Assembly (NCBI RefSeq): GCF_002286815.1 | Contig: NZ_MUNM01000059.1 | Location: 40,067-104,066, forward strand | Direction of reading: 5' to 3' | From: Pseudomonas sp. PICF141 | Lineage (GTDB): Bacteria > Pseudomonadota > Gammaproteobacteria > Pseudomonadales > Pseudomonadaceae | Length of the DNA: 64,000 nt | Shown here: positions 16,498-25,543 of the stretch, piece after piece | Position numbering within the stretch: the stretch's first letter is position 1 | Layout: each line of letters begins with the position of its first letter | Made by a program: the position numbers and the translations under genes | The notes under the pieces: generated by a model | What the model saw: the letters and a program-made list of their open reading frames with translations, nothing else | Told to the model about the DNA's origin: nothing | Database searches by the model: none

Positions 16498-18702
16498 ATG
16501 ACTCCCTTGCCCGCACCGTTGCGCTGGCTGTATTCCCTTGAATGGCGCCGGGGGTTCTTCGACTGGGCACGCAGCGACGGCGTGACCTGGGTGTACATTT
16601 TCAAGGTGCTGTTCGCGGCATTCCTGACCCTGTGGCTGGCCATGCGCCTGGAGCTGCCGCAACCGCGCACCGCGATGATCACCGTGTTCATCGTCATGCA
16701 ACCGCAAAGCGGCCAGGTATTCGCCAAGAGTTTCTATCGCTTCCTCGGCACCTTGGCGGGGTCGGCGGTGATGGTCGCGTTGATTGCCCTGTTTGCGCAG
16801 AACACCGAACTGTTCCTCGGCTCGCTGGCGATCTGGGTCGGCCTCTGCTCGGCCGGGGCGGCGCGTTATCGCAATTTCCGCGCCTATGGCTTTGTGCTCG
16901 CCGGTTATACGGCGGCGATGGTCGGCCTGCCTGCATTGGCTCATCCCGACGGCGCATTCATGGCAGCAGTCTGGCGGGTGTTGGAAATCTCCCTGGGGAT
17001 TCTCTGCTCGACGCTGGTGAGCGCCGCGATCCTGCCGCAAACCGCCAGCGCCGCGATGCGCAATGCCTTGTATCAGCGCTTCGGCGTGTTTGCCTTGTTT
17101 GTCACCGATGGCTTGCGCGGTCGCAGCCGGCGCGAGGCGTTTGAAGCGAGCAACGTACGGTTTATTGCCGAGGCGGTAGGTCTGGAAGGGCTGCGCAGCG
17201 TCACGGTGTTCGAAGACCCGCACATGCGTCGACGCAATGGTCGGCTCAGTCGCTTGAACAGCGAGTTCATGGGCATTACCACGCGCTTCAATGCGCTGCA
17301 TCAGTTGCTCGAACGCCTGCGCAACAGTGGCGCCGATCATGTTGTCGCGGCGATCAAACCGGGGTTACAGGATCTGGCTGAAGTGCTCGACGGCTTCAGC
17401 GGTCGGGCCTTGACCAGCCCCGACGCTGCACGCCTGGCCAGCGCTTTGGCGACCTATAAGGAAAACTTGCCGGCGCGGGTTCGCAGCCTGCGGGCGACCT
17501 TTCAGGAGAGTGATCCGAGCGACGCCGAGCAGCTGGATTTTCACACCGCCTATGAGCTGCTTTATCGCTTCGTCGACGACCTGCACAGTTATGCACAGAC
17601 CCACGCATCGCTGGCCGATCACAGCCACGAACGGGAACGTTGGGACGAGCCCTTCACCCCGCAAACCAACTGGCTGGCCTCGGCGGCATCGGGCATTCGC
17701 GCAGCATTCATTCTCGTGGTGCTCGGCAGTTATTGGGTGGCCACGGCGTGGCCGAGCGGGGCGACCATGACCCTGATCGCCGCCGCCACCGTCGGCCTTT
17801 CAGCGGCGACGCCGAACCCCAAACGGATGGCGTTTCAGATGGCCTGCGGAACGTTGTTCGGAGCGCTGATCGGTTTCGTCGAAATGTTTTTCATCTTCCC
17901 CTGGATCGACGGCTTTGCGTTGCTCTGCGTGATGCTCGCGCCGGTGATTGTGATTGGGGCGTTCCTGGCTTCACGGCCGCAATACGCCGGGGTTGGCCTG
18001 GGGTTGCTGATTTTCTTCAGCACCGGTTCGGTGCCGGACAACCTCACGGTCTACAACCCTTACGCCTTCATCAATGACTACCTCGCCATGATCATGGGCA
18101 TGCTGGTGTGCGCGGCGGCCGGGGCGATCATCTTGCCGCCCAACAGCCGCTGGTTATGGCGGCGTCTGGAGCAGGATTTGCGTGAGCAAGTGGTGTATGC
18201 CATCAGCGGCAAACTCAAAGGGTTGGCGTCGAGTTTCGAAAGTCGCACTCGCGATCTTTTGCATCAGGCCTATGGCCTCGCAGCGGGACAGCCGCAGGTG
18301 CAAGGGGACTTGTTGCGCTGGATGTTCGTGGTGCTGGAAGTCGGCCACGCGATTATCGAGTTGCGCAAGGAACAGGCGGTTCTGCCGGTGCATCCCGCTT
18401 ATGCCCAAGCCCAACCGTGGCGCCAGTCAATCCGGGCGATGGGGCGTTCGCTGGTGCGACTGTTTTTGCAGCCGGGCCGGAGCAATCTGGAACGTGCGCT
18501 GGTCGCGGTCGACCACGCGATCAGCCGTGTGCAGGCCACCGATGAGCCCTTCGCGCCGCACTTCGATACCTCGGCGTTGCGTCGGGTGAAGAGCTACCTG
18601 CACTTCATCCGCACCTCGCTGCTTGACCCGCAATCGCCTCTGGCCGGCTACATAAAAGCCAGTGCCATCGCCAAGCCCCAAGGACTTGAACATGCCTCGT
18701 GA
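16498..18702 (+). CDS. aaeB: FUSC-family efflux protein, AaeB-like
   Basis: A 734-residue inner-membrane transporter of the aromatic acid exporter/fusaric acid resistance family. The N-terminal bundle of helices (from VYIFKVLFAAFLTLWLAMRL to about residue 180) and the second bundle (from IRAAFILVVLGSYWVATAWP at about 402 to 545) frame large cytoplasmic parts. The phrase ELPQPRTAMITVFIVMQPQS is a conserved FUSC signature. It should export aromatic carboxylates or similar weak acids. Its end overlaps aaeX by 11 nt, and aaeA follows, so the three are one unit. Confidence 0.92.
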   Translation: MTPLPAPLRWLYSLEWRRGFFDWARSDGVTWVYIFKVLFAAFLTLWLAMRLELPQPRTAMITVFIVMQPQSGQVFAKSFYRFLGTLAGSAVMVALIALFAQNTELFLGSLAIWVGLCSAGAARYRNFRAYGFVLAGYTAAMVGLPALAHPDGAFMAAVWRVLEISLGILCSTLVSAAILPQTASAAMRNALYQRFGVFALFVTDGLRGRSRREAFEASNVRFIAEAVGLEGLRSVTVFEDPHMRRRNGRLSRLNSEFMGITTRFNALHQLLERLRNSGADHVVAAIKPGLQDLAEVLDGFSGRALTSPDAARLASALATYKENLPARVRSLRATFQESDPSDAEQLDFHTAYELLYRFVDDLHSYAQTHASLADHSHERERWDEPFTPQTNWLASAASGIRAAFILVVLGSYWVATAWPSGATMTLIAAATVGLSAATPNPKRMAFQMACGTLFGALIGFVEMFFIFPWIDGFALLCVMLAPVIVIGAFLASRPQYAGVGLGLLIFFSTGSVPDNLTVYNPYAFINDYLAMIMGMLVCAAAGAIILPPNSRWLWRRLEQDLREQVVYAISGKLKGLASSFESRTRDLLHQAYGLAAGQPQVQGDLLRWMFVVLEVGHAIIELRKEQAVLPVHPAYAQAQPWRQSIRAMGRSLVRLFLQPGRSNLERALVAVDHAISRVQATDEPFAPHFDTSALRRVKSYLHFIRTSLLDPQSPLAGYIKASAIAKPQGLEHAS

Positions 18703-18892
18703 AATCGCGTTCCACGGCGTGTACATGCCGACCATGACCCTGATGTTTTTCATTGCCGCAGCGCTGGCCTGGGCGCTGGATCGGTTCCTGTCCGGGTTCG
18801 ATCTGTACCGCTTTTTCTGGCACCCGGCGCTGCTGCGCCTGAGTCTGTTTACTTGTCTGTTCGGCGCTCTTGCGTTGACTGTCTACCGTTGA
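18692..18892 (+). CDS. aaeX: DUF1656 small membrane protein, AaeX-like
   Basis: A 66-residue protein with two membrane helices (TLMFFIAAALAWALDRFLS; LFTCLFGALALTVYR) and the family motif YRFFWHPALLRL between them. AGGA precedes the ATG at 18692, inside the 3' end of aaeB. AaeX homologues always accompany AaeA/AaeB; the exact role is not known. Confidence 0.9.
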   Translation: MPREIAFHGVYMPTMTLMFFIAAALAWALDRFLSGFDLYRFFWHPALLRLSLFTCLFGALALTVYR

Positions 18893-18931
18893 CTCTCTAC
18901 CACTGACTCTCTATCACTGAAGAAGGCCCTG

Positions 18932-19795
18932 ATGAAAAAGCTTTTCAGCCTGCTCGCGACCCTGTTGGTGTTGGCCCTTGCCCTGTGGATCGGCCGGACC
19001 CTGTGGGTGCATTACATGAACACCCCCTGGACCCGTGATGGCCGGGTGCGCGCCGACATCATCAACGTCGCTGCCGACGTGACCGGTGAAGTGGTGGACG
19101 TGCCGGTGCGCGACAATCAGCAAGTGAAGAAGGGCGATTTGCTGATGCGCATCGACCCCGAGCATTACCGCATCGCGGTGAAACAGGCGCAGTCGCTGGT
19201 GGCCTCGCGCAAAGCCACGTGGGAGATGCGCAAGGTCAACGCCCATCGCCGCGCCGACCTCGACAACCTGGTGATCTCCAGGGAAAACCGTGACGACGCC
19301 ACCAACATCGCCGACTCGGCCCTGGCCGATTACCAGCATGCCCAGGCGCAACTGGAAGCCGCCGAACTGAACCTCAAACGCACCGAAGTGCGTGCGGCGG
19401 TGGACGGTTATGTGACCAACCTCAACGTCCATCGCGGCGACTACGCGCGCATCGGCGAAGCGAAAATGGCCGTGGTCGACATGAACTCGTTCTGGGTTTA
19501 TGGCTTCTTCGAAGAAACCAAACTGCCTCGCGTGCGCGTGGGCGATAAAGCCGACATGCAATTGATGAGCGGCGAAGTGCTCAAGGGGCATGTGGAAAGC
19601 ATTTCCCGGGGCATCTATGACCGCGACAACCCGGAAAGCCGCGAGCTGATCGCCGATGTGAATCCGACCTTCAACTGGGTGCGTCTGGCGCAGCGGGTGC
19701 CGGTGCGGATTCACATTGATGAAGTGCCGGAGGGCGTGCTGTTGGCGGCGGGGATTACTTGTACCGTTGTGGTGAAACAGGAAAGTGGCGAATAA
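18932..19795 (+). CDS. aaeA: HlyD-family periplasmic adaptor, AaeA-like
   Basis: A 287-residue membrane-fusion protein. One N-terminal anchor (LLATLLVLALALWIGRTLW) is followed by TPWTRDGRVRADIINVAADV, the conserved start of this subfamily, a lipoyl/biotinyl half-domain (VRDNQQVKKGDLLMRID), a short coiled coil and a beta-barrel (GYVTNLNVHRGDYARIGEAK). It should connect AaeB to the outer-membrane channel encoded at 14847. The stop codon lies next to the left arm of a REP. Confidence 0.92.
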   Translation: MKKLFSLLATLLVLALALWIGRTLWVHYMNTPWTRDGRVRADIINVAADVTGEVVDVPVRDNQQVKKGDLLMRIDPEHYRIAVKQAQSLVASRKATWEMRKVNAHRRADLDNLVISRENRDDATNIADSALADYQHAQAQLEAAELNLKRTEVRAAVDGYVTNLNVHRGDYARIGEAKMAVVDMNSFWVYGFFEETKLPRVRVGDKADMQLMSGEVLKGHVESISRGIYDRDNPESRELIADVNPTFNWVRLAQRVPVRIHIDEVPEGVLLAAGITCTVVVKQESGE

Positions 19796-19934
19796 CCTTG
19801 TGGCGAGGGGGCTTGCCCCCGTTCGGCGGCGAAGCCGGCGCAAAACCAGAGCATGCGGTACATCTGGAAGAACGGGATTGCAGGTTTTGGGGCTGCTGCG
19901 CAACCCAACGGGGGCAAGCCCCCTCGCCACAAGG
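19796..19934. repeat. REP pair, GGGGGCTTGCCCCC type
   Basis: Arms CCTTGTGGCGAGGGGGCTTG and the inverse ending GCCACAAGG. It begins one base after aaeA and ends 8 nt from the convergent SnoaL-like gene; it is probably the transcription end for both. Confidence 0.9.
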
Positions 19935-19942
19935 AAACGGTT

Positions 19943-20341
19943 TCAGCCCTGACAAAACGTCTCATGCAAATGCCGCCAAACCACCTTGCCATCGGCCTGT
20001 TTCTCGAACACCACCGAGGATCGTCGATCAGAATGCAACCCCGTCGCATCGGTCTGCCGCTCACGATAACTCACCACCGCGCCACCGTCGTACAGCGCAA
20101 CACCACGCAACTCGCTGAGCTCAATTCTGAACCCGAGCTTTTTCCCGCCCGCCAGCAGAAACAGTTCATTCAACGCCTTGAAATCCAGCGCCCGGCCCAA
20201 CGGCGAGATCATGGAAAACCGGGGCGAAAAACGCGTCAATAACTGGTCAAGCCTGGATTCGTCCTGCTCCTCGGCCAGCCATTGTTCGATGGCTATGTGG
20301 GCCTGGATCACTTCGTCAAAGTATTCGGTGTAGTCGGTCAT
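19943..20341 (-). CDS. SnoaL/DUF4440-like protein
   Basis: A 132-residue protein of the NTF2-like cone fold, judged from an N-terminal helix (FDEVIQAHIAIEQWLAEE), the SPRFSMISPLGRALDFKALN stretch and antiparallel strands (KLGFRIELSELRG; GGAVVSYRERQTD; KVVWRHLHETF). The ATG at 20341 has AGGAAA upstream, which decides against a longer frame that would translate part of the neighbouring REP. No catalytic residues can be assigned and the function is unknown. Confidence 0.78.
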   Translation of the reverse strand: MTDYTEYFDEVIQAHIAIEQWLAEEQDESRLDQLLTRFSPRFSMISPLGRALDFKALNELFLLAGGKKLGFRIELSELRGVALYDGGAVVSYRERQTDATGLHSDRRSSVVFEKQADGKVVWRHLHETFCQG

Positions 20342-20380
20342 GTTGTTTCCTGTAATTTCGCAGCGCCTGTCCTGACGTCT

Positions 20381-20458
20381 TCGCGGGCAAGCCTCGCTCC
20401 TACAGGTTATGCACCCATTTTGGGCCCTCATCCTGTAGGAGCGAGGCTTGCCCGCGAA
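20381..20458. repeat. REP pair, TGTAGGAGCGAGGCTTGCCCGCGAA type (inverted order)
   Basis: TCGCGGGCAAGCCTCGCTCC and its inverse GGAGCGAGGCTTGCCCGCGA. It lies between the SnoaL-like and SDR genes; copies at 40481 and 43564. Confidence 0.9.
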
Positions 20459-20473
20459 CGCGTCGACCCGGTC

Positions 20474-21298
20474 TCAAAGTTGCCCGCGCAAGCCAAACCG
20501 CTTCATCAAGCCCGACTCCAGCAACCCTTTGGGCAACAACCGCGCCATCAACGGCAACGCCCGGCTGCCATTGCCCAAGCGAATCAGGCGTGGCGGCTTG
20601 CTTTGCTGTACAGCCTTGAGCAAACCGGCGGCAAATTCACTGGCCGGCGTCGGTTTGTCCTGAGACGCCTTGGCCCGTGCGCGAATACCTTCACGTAGCG
20701 GCCACCACGGCGATTGCTCGGTGATCAGTTGCTCAGCTTCTTGGCCGGCATTCTTGGCGAAGCTGGAGGCGATGGCGCCTGGCTGAACTTCCATGACCCG
20801 CACACCGAACGGTGCCAGCTCCATGCGCAACGCATCGCTCAAGGCATGCACCGCGGCTTTCGAGGCGCAGTAAGCGCCGGCAAATGGCGTGACCAGAACC
20901 CCGGAAACACTGCCGATGTTCACCACCATGCCCCTGGCGCGACGCAGCACCGGGAACATCGCGCGAGTCACGCCGACAATCGCAAACACGTTGGTTTCGA
21001 ATTGCCGCTGCATGGCCGGCACACCGCCGTCGAGCAGCGGCCCCATGGCGCCATAACCGGCGTTGTTGATCAGTACATCGAGGCCGCCAAGCTGCTGATT
21101 GATCCGCTCGCTCAATTGTTCGAGGGCCGGGCCATCGTTCACGTCCAGTTGCACGGCAGTGAACCCGGCGGCACTCAGGGCCGCTACGTCTTCAGCCTTG
21201 CGGGCGCTGGCCCAGACTTCGTAACCGGCATTTTTGAAAGCGTCGGCGAGGGCGCGGCCAATGCCGCTGGAACAACCGGTAATCAACGCAACGGGCAT
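20474..21298 (-). CDS. Short-chain dehydrogenase/reductase
   Basis: A 274-residue classical SDR. Cofactor motif TGCSSGIGRAL (residues 7-17), NNAGYGAMGPL around 84, catalytic serine in NIGSVSGVLVTPFAGAYCAS and the YxxxK pair in AYCASKAAVHAL. NAD(P)-dependent oxidoreductase of unknown substrate. ATG at 21298 (MPVALITGCSSG). It is followed at the 5' side by a small membrane protein on the same strand with only 30 nt between, so they may be co-transcribed. Confidence 0.92.
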   Translation of the reverse strand: MPVALITGCSSGIGRALADAFKNAGYEVWASARKAEDVAALSAAGFTAVQLDVNDGPALEQLSERINQQLGGLDVLINNAGYGAMGPLLDGGVPAMQRQFETNVFAIVGVTRAMFPVLRRARGMVVNIGSVSGVLVTPFAGAYCASKAAVHALSDALRMELAPFGVRVMEVQPGAIASSFAKNAGQEAEQLITEQSPWWPLREGIRARAKASQDKPTPASEFAAGLLKAVQQSKPPRLIRLGNGSRALPLMARLLPKGLLESGLMKRFGLRGQL

Positions 21299-21328
21299 GG
21301 CGCGGTCCTTGTGCAAAAAGAAAAGGGA

Positions 21329-21793
21329 TCAGTCGGAGAAGCTACCTTGCAAACGCTCGGCGCGAAACTCCAGGGTTTGCGGGCGATAACCAGGACGCAG
21401 GGGCGGCATGGGCAAGCAGTCTTCCCAAGTGCCGCCGGCCTGCAATTCGCCAGGCCCGCGATAACGCGGTGCGGCGTATTGATTGTCAGCCAGATTGACC
21501 GTATCGCCCGGTGCATAAGCGGCGATTCGCCAGCGCAGTTCGGTCAGCGGCACGTCGTTGCCGTTATTCATCGTCAACTTCAAGGGGCGATCCGCCGGGC
21601 AGTGCTCGGGCGCATAGCTGATACGCAGCTCCAGGCGCGCCAGTTGCTTGACCTCGCGGGTGTCCAGCCAGAACACCCACACCGCCACCAGGCCCAAGCC
21701 GACAGCGGCGGCCATGGACACCGGCACGGCCTTGGCCGGGTAGCGCAGCAGCAGGATCAGCCAGGTGATGACCAGCAGGACGCCGATGAACAT
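21329..21793 (-). CDS. Small membrane-anchored protein of unknown function
   Basis: A 154-residue protein with two N-terminal membrane helices (MFIGVLLVITWLILLLRYPA; VSMAAAVGLGLVAVWVFWL) and a C-terminal soluble domain that looks like a beta-sandwich (LARLELRISYAPEHCP, RPLKLTMNNGNDVPL, ELRWRIAAYAPGDTVNL). GAGG precedes the ATG at 21793. Homologues are common in Pseudomonas and sometimes named multidrug transporters without support. No function can be given from the sequence. Confidence 0.75.
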   Translation of the reverse strand: MFIGVLLVITWLILLLRYPAKAVPVSMAAAVGLGLVAVWVFWLDTREVKQLARLELRISYAPEHCPADRPLKLTMNNGNDVPLTELRWRIAAYAPGDTVNLADNQYAAPRYRGPGELQAGGTWEDCLPMPPLRPGYRPQTLEFRAERLQGSFSD

Positions 21794-21890
21794 GACGCGA
21801 AACCTCGGGAAGGGAAAGAGCATCCTACCTAAGCGTAGGCGGGATTGGCGATGGGCATTCATTCAGCGGCGGCTGGTCAGGCACCATCAT

Positions 21891-21969
21891 GAGCAGGCTC
21901 GCTCTCGACAGAATCAGGACGCTGATTCGGTGAACGACGCCAATCCTCTGTGGGAGCGAGCCTGCTCGC
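21891..21969. repeat. Inverted repeat, GAGCAGGCTCGCTC type
   Basis: Arms GAGCAGGCTCGCTC and GAGCGAGCCTGCTC about 50 nt apart, a REP variant with an A/T-softened core. It precedes the algA terminator. Confidence 0.8.
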
Positions 21970-21983
21970 GATGAGGCCAGTCG

Positions 21984-22058
21984 AATCAAAAAAATAAAAA
22001 AAAGCCCCCGCCCAACCCACTGCGGATAGGGAACGCAGCGGGCTGGACGGGGGCTTCT
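21984..22058 (-). terminator. Rho-independent terminator of the alginate operon
   Basis: Read on the minus strand, AAGAAGCCCCCGTCCAGCCC, a loop, then GGGCGGGGGCTTTTTTTTAT with a long T run. It sits 15 nt after the algA stop, which closes the operon. Confidence 0.92.
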
Positions 22059-22072
22059 TGTTTTAATGAGCG

Positions 22073-23524
22073 TTACTGCGCGATGGTTTTCACCGACACG
22101 CCACGCTCGATCGGGTTGGAGCGACCGTAGATATCTTCAAACCGCTCGATATCGTCTTCGCCCAGGTAGCTGCCCGATTGCACTTCGATGATCTCGAGTG
22201 GAATCTTGCCCGGGTTGCGCAGACGGTGGACCGAAGCGATCGGGATGTAGGTCGACTGGTTTTCAGTGAGCAGGAACACGTTTTCGTCGCAGGTCACTTC
22301 GGCTGTGCCGCTGACCACGATCCAGTGCTCGGCACGGTGGTGGTGCATCTGCAGCGACAGGCAGGCGCCCGGCTTGACCGAGATGCGTTTGACCTGGAAG
22401 CGGCCGCCCATGTCCACCGAGTCGTAGGAGCCCCACGGACGATAGACTTCGCAGTGGGTCTGGGTTTCGCTGCGGCCCTGCGCGTTGAGGGTGTTGACCA
22501 TCTGTTTCACGCCTTGGACCTTGTCCTTGTGGGCGATCATCATGGCGTCCTTGGTTTCGACGACCACGATGTTTTCCAGGCCGATCACCGACACCAGTTT
22601 GCCGTTGCCGTGGATCATGCAGTTCTTGCTGTCCTGGATCACCACGTCGCCTTTGGTGACGTTACCGTTGGCATCTTTTTCATTGACTTCCCACAGCGAC
22701 GACCAGCAACCGACGTCGCTCCAGCCGGCGGTCAGGGGCACGACGCAGGCGCGCTGGGTTTTTTCCATCACCGAATAGTCGATGGAATTGTCCGGGCAGC
22801 AGGCGAAAGTGGCAGGGTCGATGTCGACGGTGTCGGCGTCCTGGGCGCTACGCTCCAGCGTCAGTACGCAGGTGTCGTAGATGTCCGGATCGTGCTTTTT
22901 CAATTCTTCGAGGAAGCGGCTGGCGCGGAACAGGAACATGCCACTGTTCCAGAAATAACCACCGGACTGGACGAATTCGGTGGCGCGTTTCACGTCGGGT
23001 TTTTCGACGAAGTGCGAGACACGGCTGACGCCTTCCGGCAGCAGGGCATCGTTGGTGGATTTGATGTAGCCGTAACCGGTTTCCGGTTTGGTCGCCGGCA
23101 CGCCGAACAGCACCATCTCGCCACGCTCGGCCGCTACGGTGGCCAGGGCCAGGGCGCGTTGCAGGGCTTTCTGGTCTTCCAGCACGTGGTCGGCCGGCAG
23201 CACCAGCATCAACTCGTCGCGACCTTCATTGACCAGCATCATCGCGGTCAGGGCCACGGCCGGGGAAGTGTTGCGGCCGAAGGGTTCCATCAGCACGCGC
23301 TGCACGTCCAGGTTGCGGGCGCTCAACTGCTCGTTGACGATGAAACGGTGTTCCTTGTTGCAGACCACGATCGGGGTGTCCATGCCTTCGAACACCAGAC
23401 GTTCCAGGGTTTGCTGGAACAGCGTGTGTTCGCCGGTCAGGGCGAGGAACTGCTTGGGGAATTGCTTGCGCGAAAGCGGCCAAAGACGTGAGCCGCTACC
23501 ACCTGACAAGATCACCGGAATCAT
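22073..23524 (-). CDS. algA: Mannose-1-phosphate guanylyltransferase / mannose-6-phosphate isomerase
   Basis: A 483-residue two-domain enzyme giving GDP-mannose from fructose-6-phosphate. N-terminal nucleotidyltransferase: GGSGSRLWPLSRKQFPK (8-24), FVEKPDVKRA for sugar-phosphate binding. C-terminal cupin isomerase domain: MHHHRAEHWIVVSGTAEV (about 408-425). It is the last gene of the alginate cluster, as in all Pseudomonas alg operons. A REP pair separates it from algF, so it may partly be expressed on its own. Confidence 0.97.
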   Translation of the reverse strand: MIPVILSGGSGSRLWPLSRKQFPKQFLALTGEHTLFQQTLERLVFEGMDTPIVVCNKEHRFIVNEQLSARNLDVQRVLMEPFGRNTSPAVALTAMMLVNEGRDELMLVLPADHVLEDQKALQRALALATVAAERGEMVLFGVPATKPETGYGYIKSTNDALLPEGVSRVSHFVEKPDVKRATEFVQSGGYFWNSGMFLFRASRFLEELKKHDPDIYDTCVLTLERSAQDADTVDIDPATFACCPDNSIDYSVMEKTQRACVVPLTAGWSDVGCWSSLWEVNEKDANGNVTKGDVVIQDSKNCMIHGNGKLVSVIGLENIVVVETKDAMMIAHKDKVQGVKQMVNTLNAQGRSETQTHCEVYRPWGSYDSVDMGGRFQVKRISVKPGACLSLQMHHHRAEHWIVVSGTAEVTCDENVFLLTENQSTYIPIASVHRLRNPGKIPLEIIEVQSGSYLGEDDIERFEDIYGRSNPIERGVSVKTIAQ

Positions 23525-23560
23525 GTTGTTACTCCTTTAAAATCGATTGGGTCAGGCCTT

Positions 23561-23648
23561 TGTGGGAGCTGGCCTGCCAGCGATGGCATCACCTCGATGC
23601 TTCTGATAAACCGAGTTGTTTGCATCGCCGGCAGGCCGGCTCCCACAG
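23561..23648. repeat. REP pair, TGTGGGAGCTGGCCTGCCAGCGATG type, between algF and algA
   Basis: Arms TGTGGGAGCTGGCCTGCCAG and the inverse GCCGGCAGGCCGGCTCCCAC. It fills most of the 151-bp gap between algF and algA. Confidence 0.88.
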
Positions 23649-23675
23649 GGGGGCCAGGTCAGTTCGTAAAATGTG

Positions 23676-24341
23676 TTAGCGCGTCGATACCGGGCGTTTG
23701 ACCCACACTGGCGACAGGTTGCTGCCGCTGCCGGTGACGTACAGCACTGCGGCTTCACCACGTTCCAGGGCAACCGGCTTCACGTCGCCGATTTTGGTGG
23801 CGCCGTCAAACAGGGCCAGGCTGACTTTCACCGGGTTGATTTCACGCTCGCCACGACCCTTGGCAGCCACGGACGGAACCACTTCGGTCTTGCCATCGGC
23901 GGTTTTCAGGGTCAGGGCCTTGTCGCTGAGGTTCTGTACGCGAACCAGGGATTTCTGCTTGTTCTTGAACGGCGGCTCTTCGATCAGTTGCGGCGCGCCG
24001 CTGGCGTTGTTGACCAGGGTGTAATAGTGGTCGCCGGCCAGTTTCACCGGCAGGGTCTGGCTGCCGACCTTGGCGCTGTAATCGCCGCCCGGCATGAAGC
24101 TGAAGTCGGTGCTGGACAACGGCGCGACTTCACTCAGGTTGGTGCTGCCAACGGTGGCGCTGACTTCAGCGTTGGCGGCGTTGTAGATGCGCACGAAGCT
24201 GGAGCCTTTCGGTGCGGTCGGGCCGTAGAGTGCGGCGTCACCGGCGAAGGCCTGCATCGACAGCACGCTCATGCCGGCGACGAGGGCAACTGCTTTCAGA
24301 GAACGAGCAGCGAGACGGCGAGGAGTAGTAGTGAAAGTCAT
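23676..24341 (-). CDS. algF: Alginate O-acetylation protein AlgF
   Basis: A 221-residue periplasmic protein needed for alginate acetylation. It has a signal peptide ending MSVLSMQAFA and mature start GDAALYGPTAPKGSSFVRIY, which is characteristic of AlgF. The rest is two beta-rich domains, the second with KSLVRVQNLSDKALTLKTAD. It acts with AlgI, AlgJ and AlgX; it is thought to carry or pass acetyl groups. Sits between algJ and algA as in the standard operon. Confidence 0.95.
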   Translation of the reverse strand: MTFTTTPRRLAARSLKAVALVAGMSVLSMQAFAGDAALYGPTAPKGSSFVRIYNAANAEVSATVGSTNLSEVAPLSSTDFSFMPGGDYSAKVGSQTLPVKLAGDHYYTLVNNASGAPQLIEEPPFKNKQKSLVRVQNLSDKALTLKTADGKTEVVPSVAAKGRGEREINPVKVSLALFDGATKIGDVKPVALERGEAAVLYVTGSGSNLSPVWVKRPVSTR

Positions 24342-24356
24342 GGAAGTACCTCTCTT

Positions 24357-25532
24357 TCAGTTTTGCGCCCGGTCGGGCGTCTCGGATTTGGTGTTTGCAG
24401 CTACGTTTTGTTGGCGCGCGCCGGCTTGTTTAAGCTCTGCGACCCACTGCGGGTCGGCGTCACCGATTTCGTTATTCACAGGCAGATATCGTTCAGGGAA
24501 CTCCCAGATCAGCACTTGTGGCGGGCTGTTCTTGAAGGCATCGCTTTTCAGGTAGCTGAGCATCGGCAGAATCGGGCCATGGCCGTCTTCGGCGTAATTG
24601 ACCACGTCGCTGCGCAGTGCTTCTTTCAGCGCACCGACGAAGTTCCAGTTCGGGTTGGCGCTGTAGCTGGTGCCGATCAGGGCCACCGGCACTTCAGTGT
24701 TGGCGAACAGGGCGTCGTCACCAGCGGGCTGATCCTGGGCCGCCACGGTGTTGCGCTTCTGCAAAGGCTCTTGCGCCGGCATCAGGTTTTCGAACAGCGG
24801 GTCCAGCGGCAGGAACAACCGCAGGTCGCCCTTGTGCGTCACCTTTTCCGCAGGCTCGGTGACGAAGTTTTGCGGTTCGCCACTGAGCGGAGCCTTGTCG
24901 GCAATGGTTTTGGCCAGGGTCTGGGCAGCGACTTGCGCGCCTTCCGGGGTCCAGTGGGTGTCGGTGCGCAGGAACACTTGCTGACCGTCCTGCTTGGCCT
25001 TTTGCATCGGGCCGAGCAGGTCAGGGGCGAGGATCTTGTCGGCCGCCACACGAGCATGGAAGTCCTTGTACAGATTGGCGTGGATACTTGCCGGCTTCTC
25101 TTCACCCAGATGTTCCGGGTACAGACGGGTCTTGGCCGGGACAATCGCCATCACCAGTTGCACACCTTGTTTTTTCAAGGTCTGGCGCACACCTTCGACC
25201 AGCGCGTAGTTGCCCTGCAGGTTCAACTCTTCGTTGACGATCGGGTGGAACTCTTCATCGCTGTAGAGCCACTGATCGCGACCGAGCACCACGCCCGGAC
25301 GACCTTCATTGAACAGTTTGAAATCCAGCGCGGCCCACAGGTTGGTGCCCAGACGCTTGATCGGGAACTCGTCGTCATAGTGCGTTTCGACGGCTTTGCT
25401 CCAGCGACCGTTGAGCACGGTCGCATCGGCGTTGGTACTGAAGCCGAAGAAGCTGCGTACCGACCACACGCCCAGGACCAGCAAGGTCATCAGGAACAGG
25501 GCGATGTAGAAGATGCGTAATGAGCGGGTCAT
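24357..25532 (-). CDS. algJ: Alginate O-acetyltransferase AlgJ
   Basis: A 391-residue SGNH-like acetyltransferase, anchored by an N-terminal helix (FYIALFLMTLLVLGVWSV). The Asp-His pair is in RTDTHWTPEGAQ (D191, H193) and the serine is in ALIGTSYSANPNW. FGRDQ-like start LGRDQWLYSDEEFH is typical of the AlgJ/AlgX fold. It is involved in acetyl transfer to mannuronate, with AlgI supplying acetyl across the membrane. It starts 11 nt after algI. Confidence 0.95.
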   Translation of the reverse strand: MTRSLRIFYIALFLMTLLVLGVWSVRSFFGFSTNADATVLNGRWSKAVETHYDDEFPIKRLGTNLWAALDFKLFNEGRPGVVLGRDQWLYSDEEFHPIVNEELNLQGNYALVEGVRQTLKKQGVQLVMAIVPAKTRLYPEHLGEEKPASIHANLYKDFHARVAADKILAPDLLGPMQKAKQDGQQVFLRTDTHWTPEGAQVAAQTLAKTIADKAPLSGEPQNFVTEPAEKVTHKGDLRLFLPLDPLFENLMPAQEPLQKRNTVAAQDQPAGDDALFANTEVPVALIGTSYSANPNWNFVGALKEALRSDVVNYAEDGHGPILPMLSYLKSDAFKNSPPQVLIWEFPERYLPVNNEIGDADPQWVAELKQAGARQQNVAANTKSETPDRAQN

Positions 25533-25543
25533 AGTCAGATCCC

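Noticed and set aside
22178..25520. Long plus-strand frames of 437 and 615 residues
   Set aside because: Antisense shadows of algA, algF and algJ.
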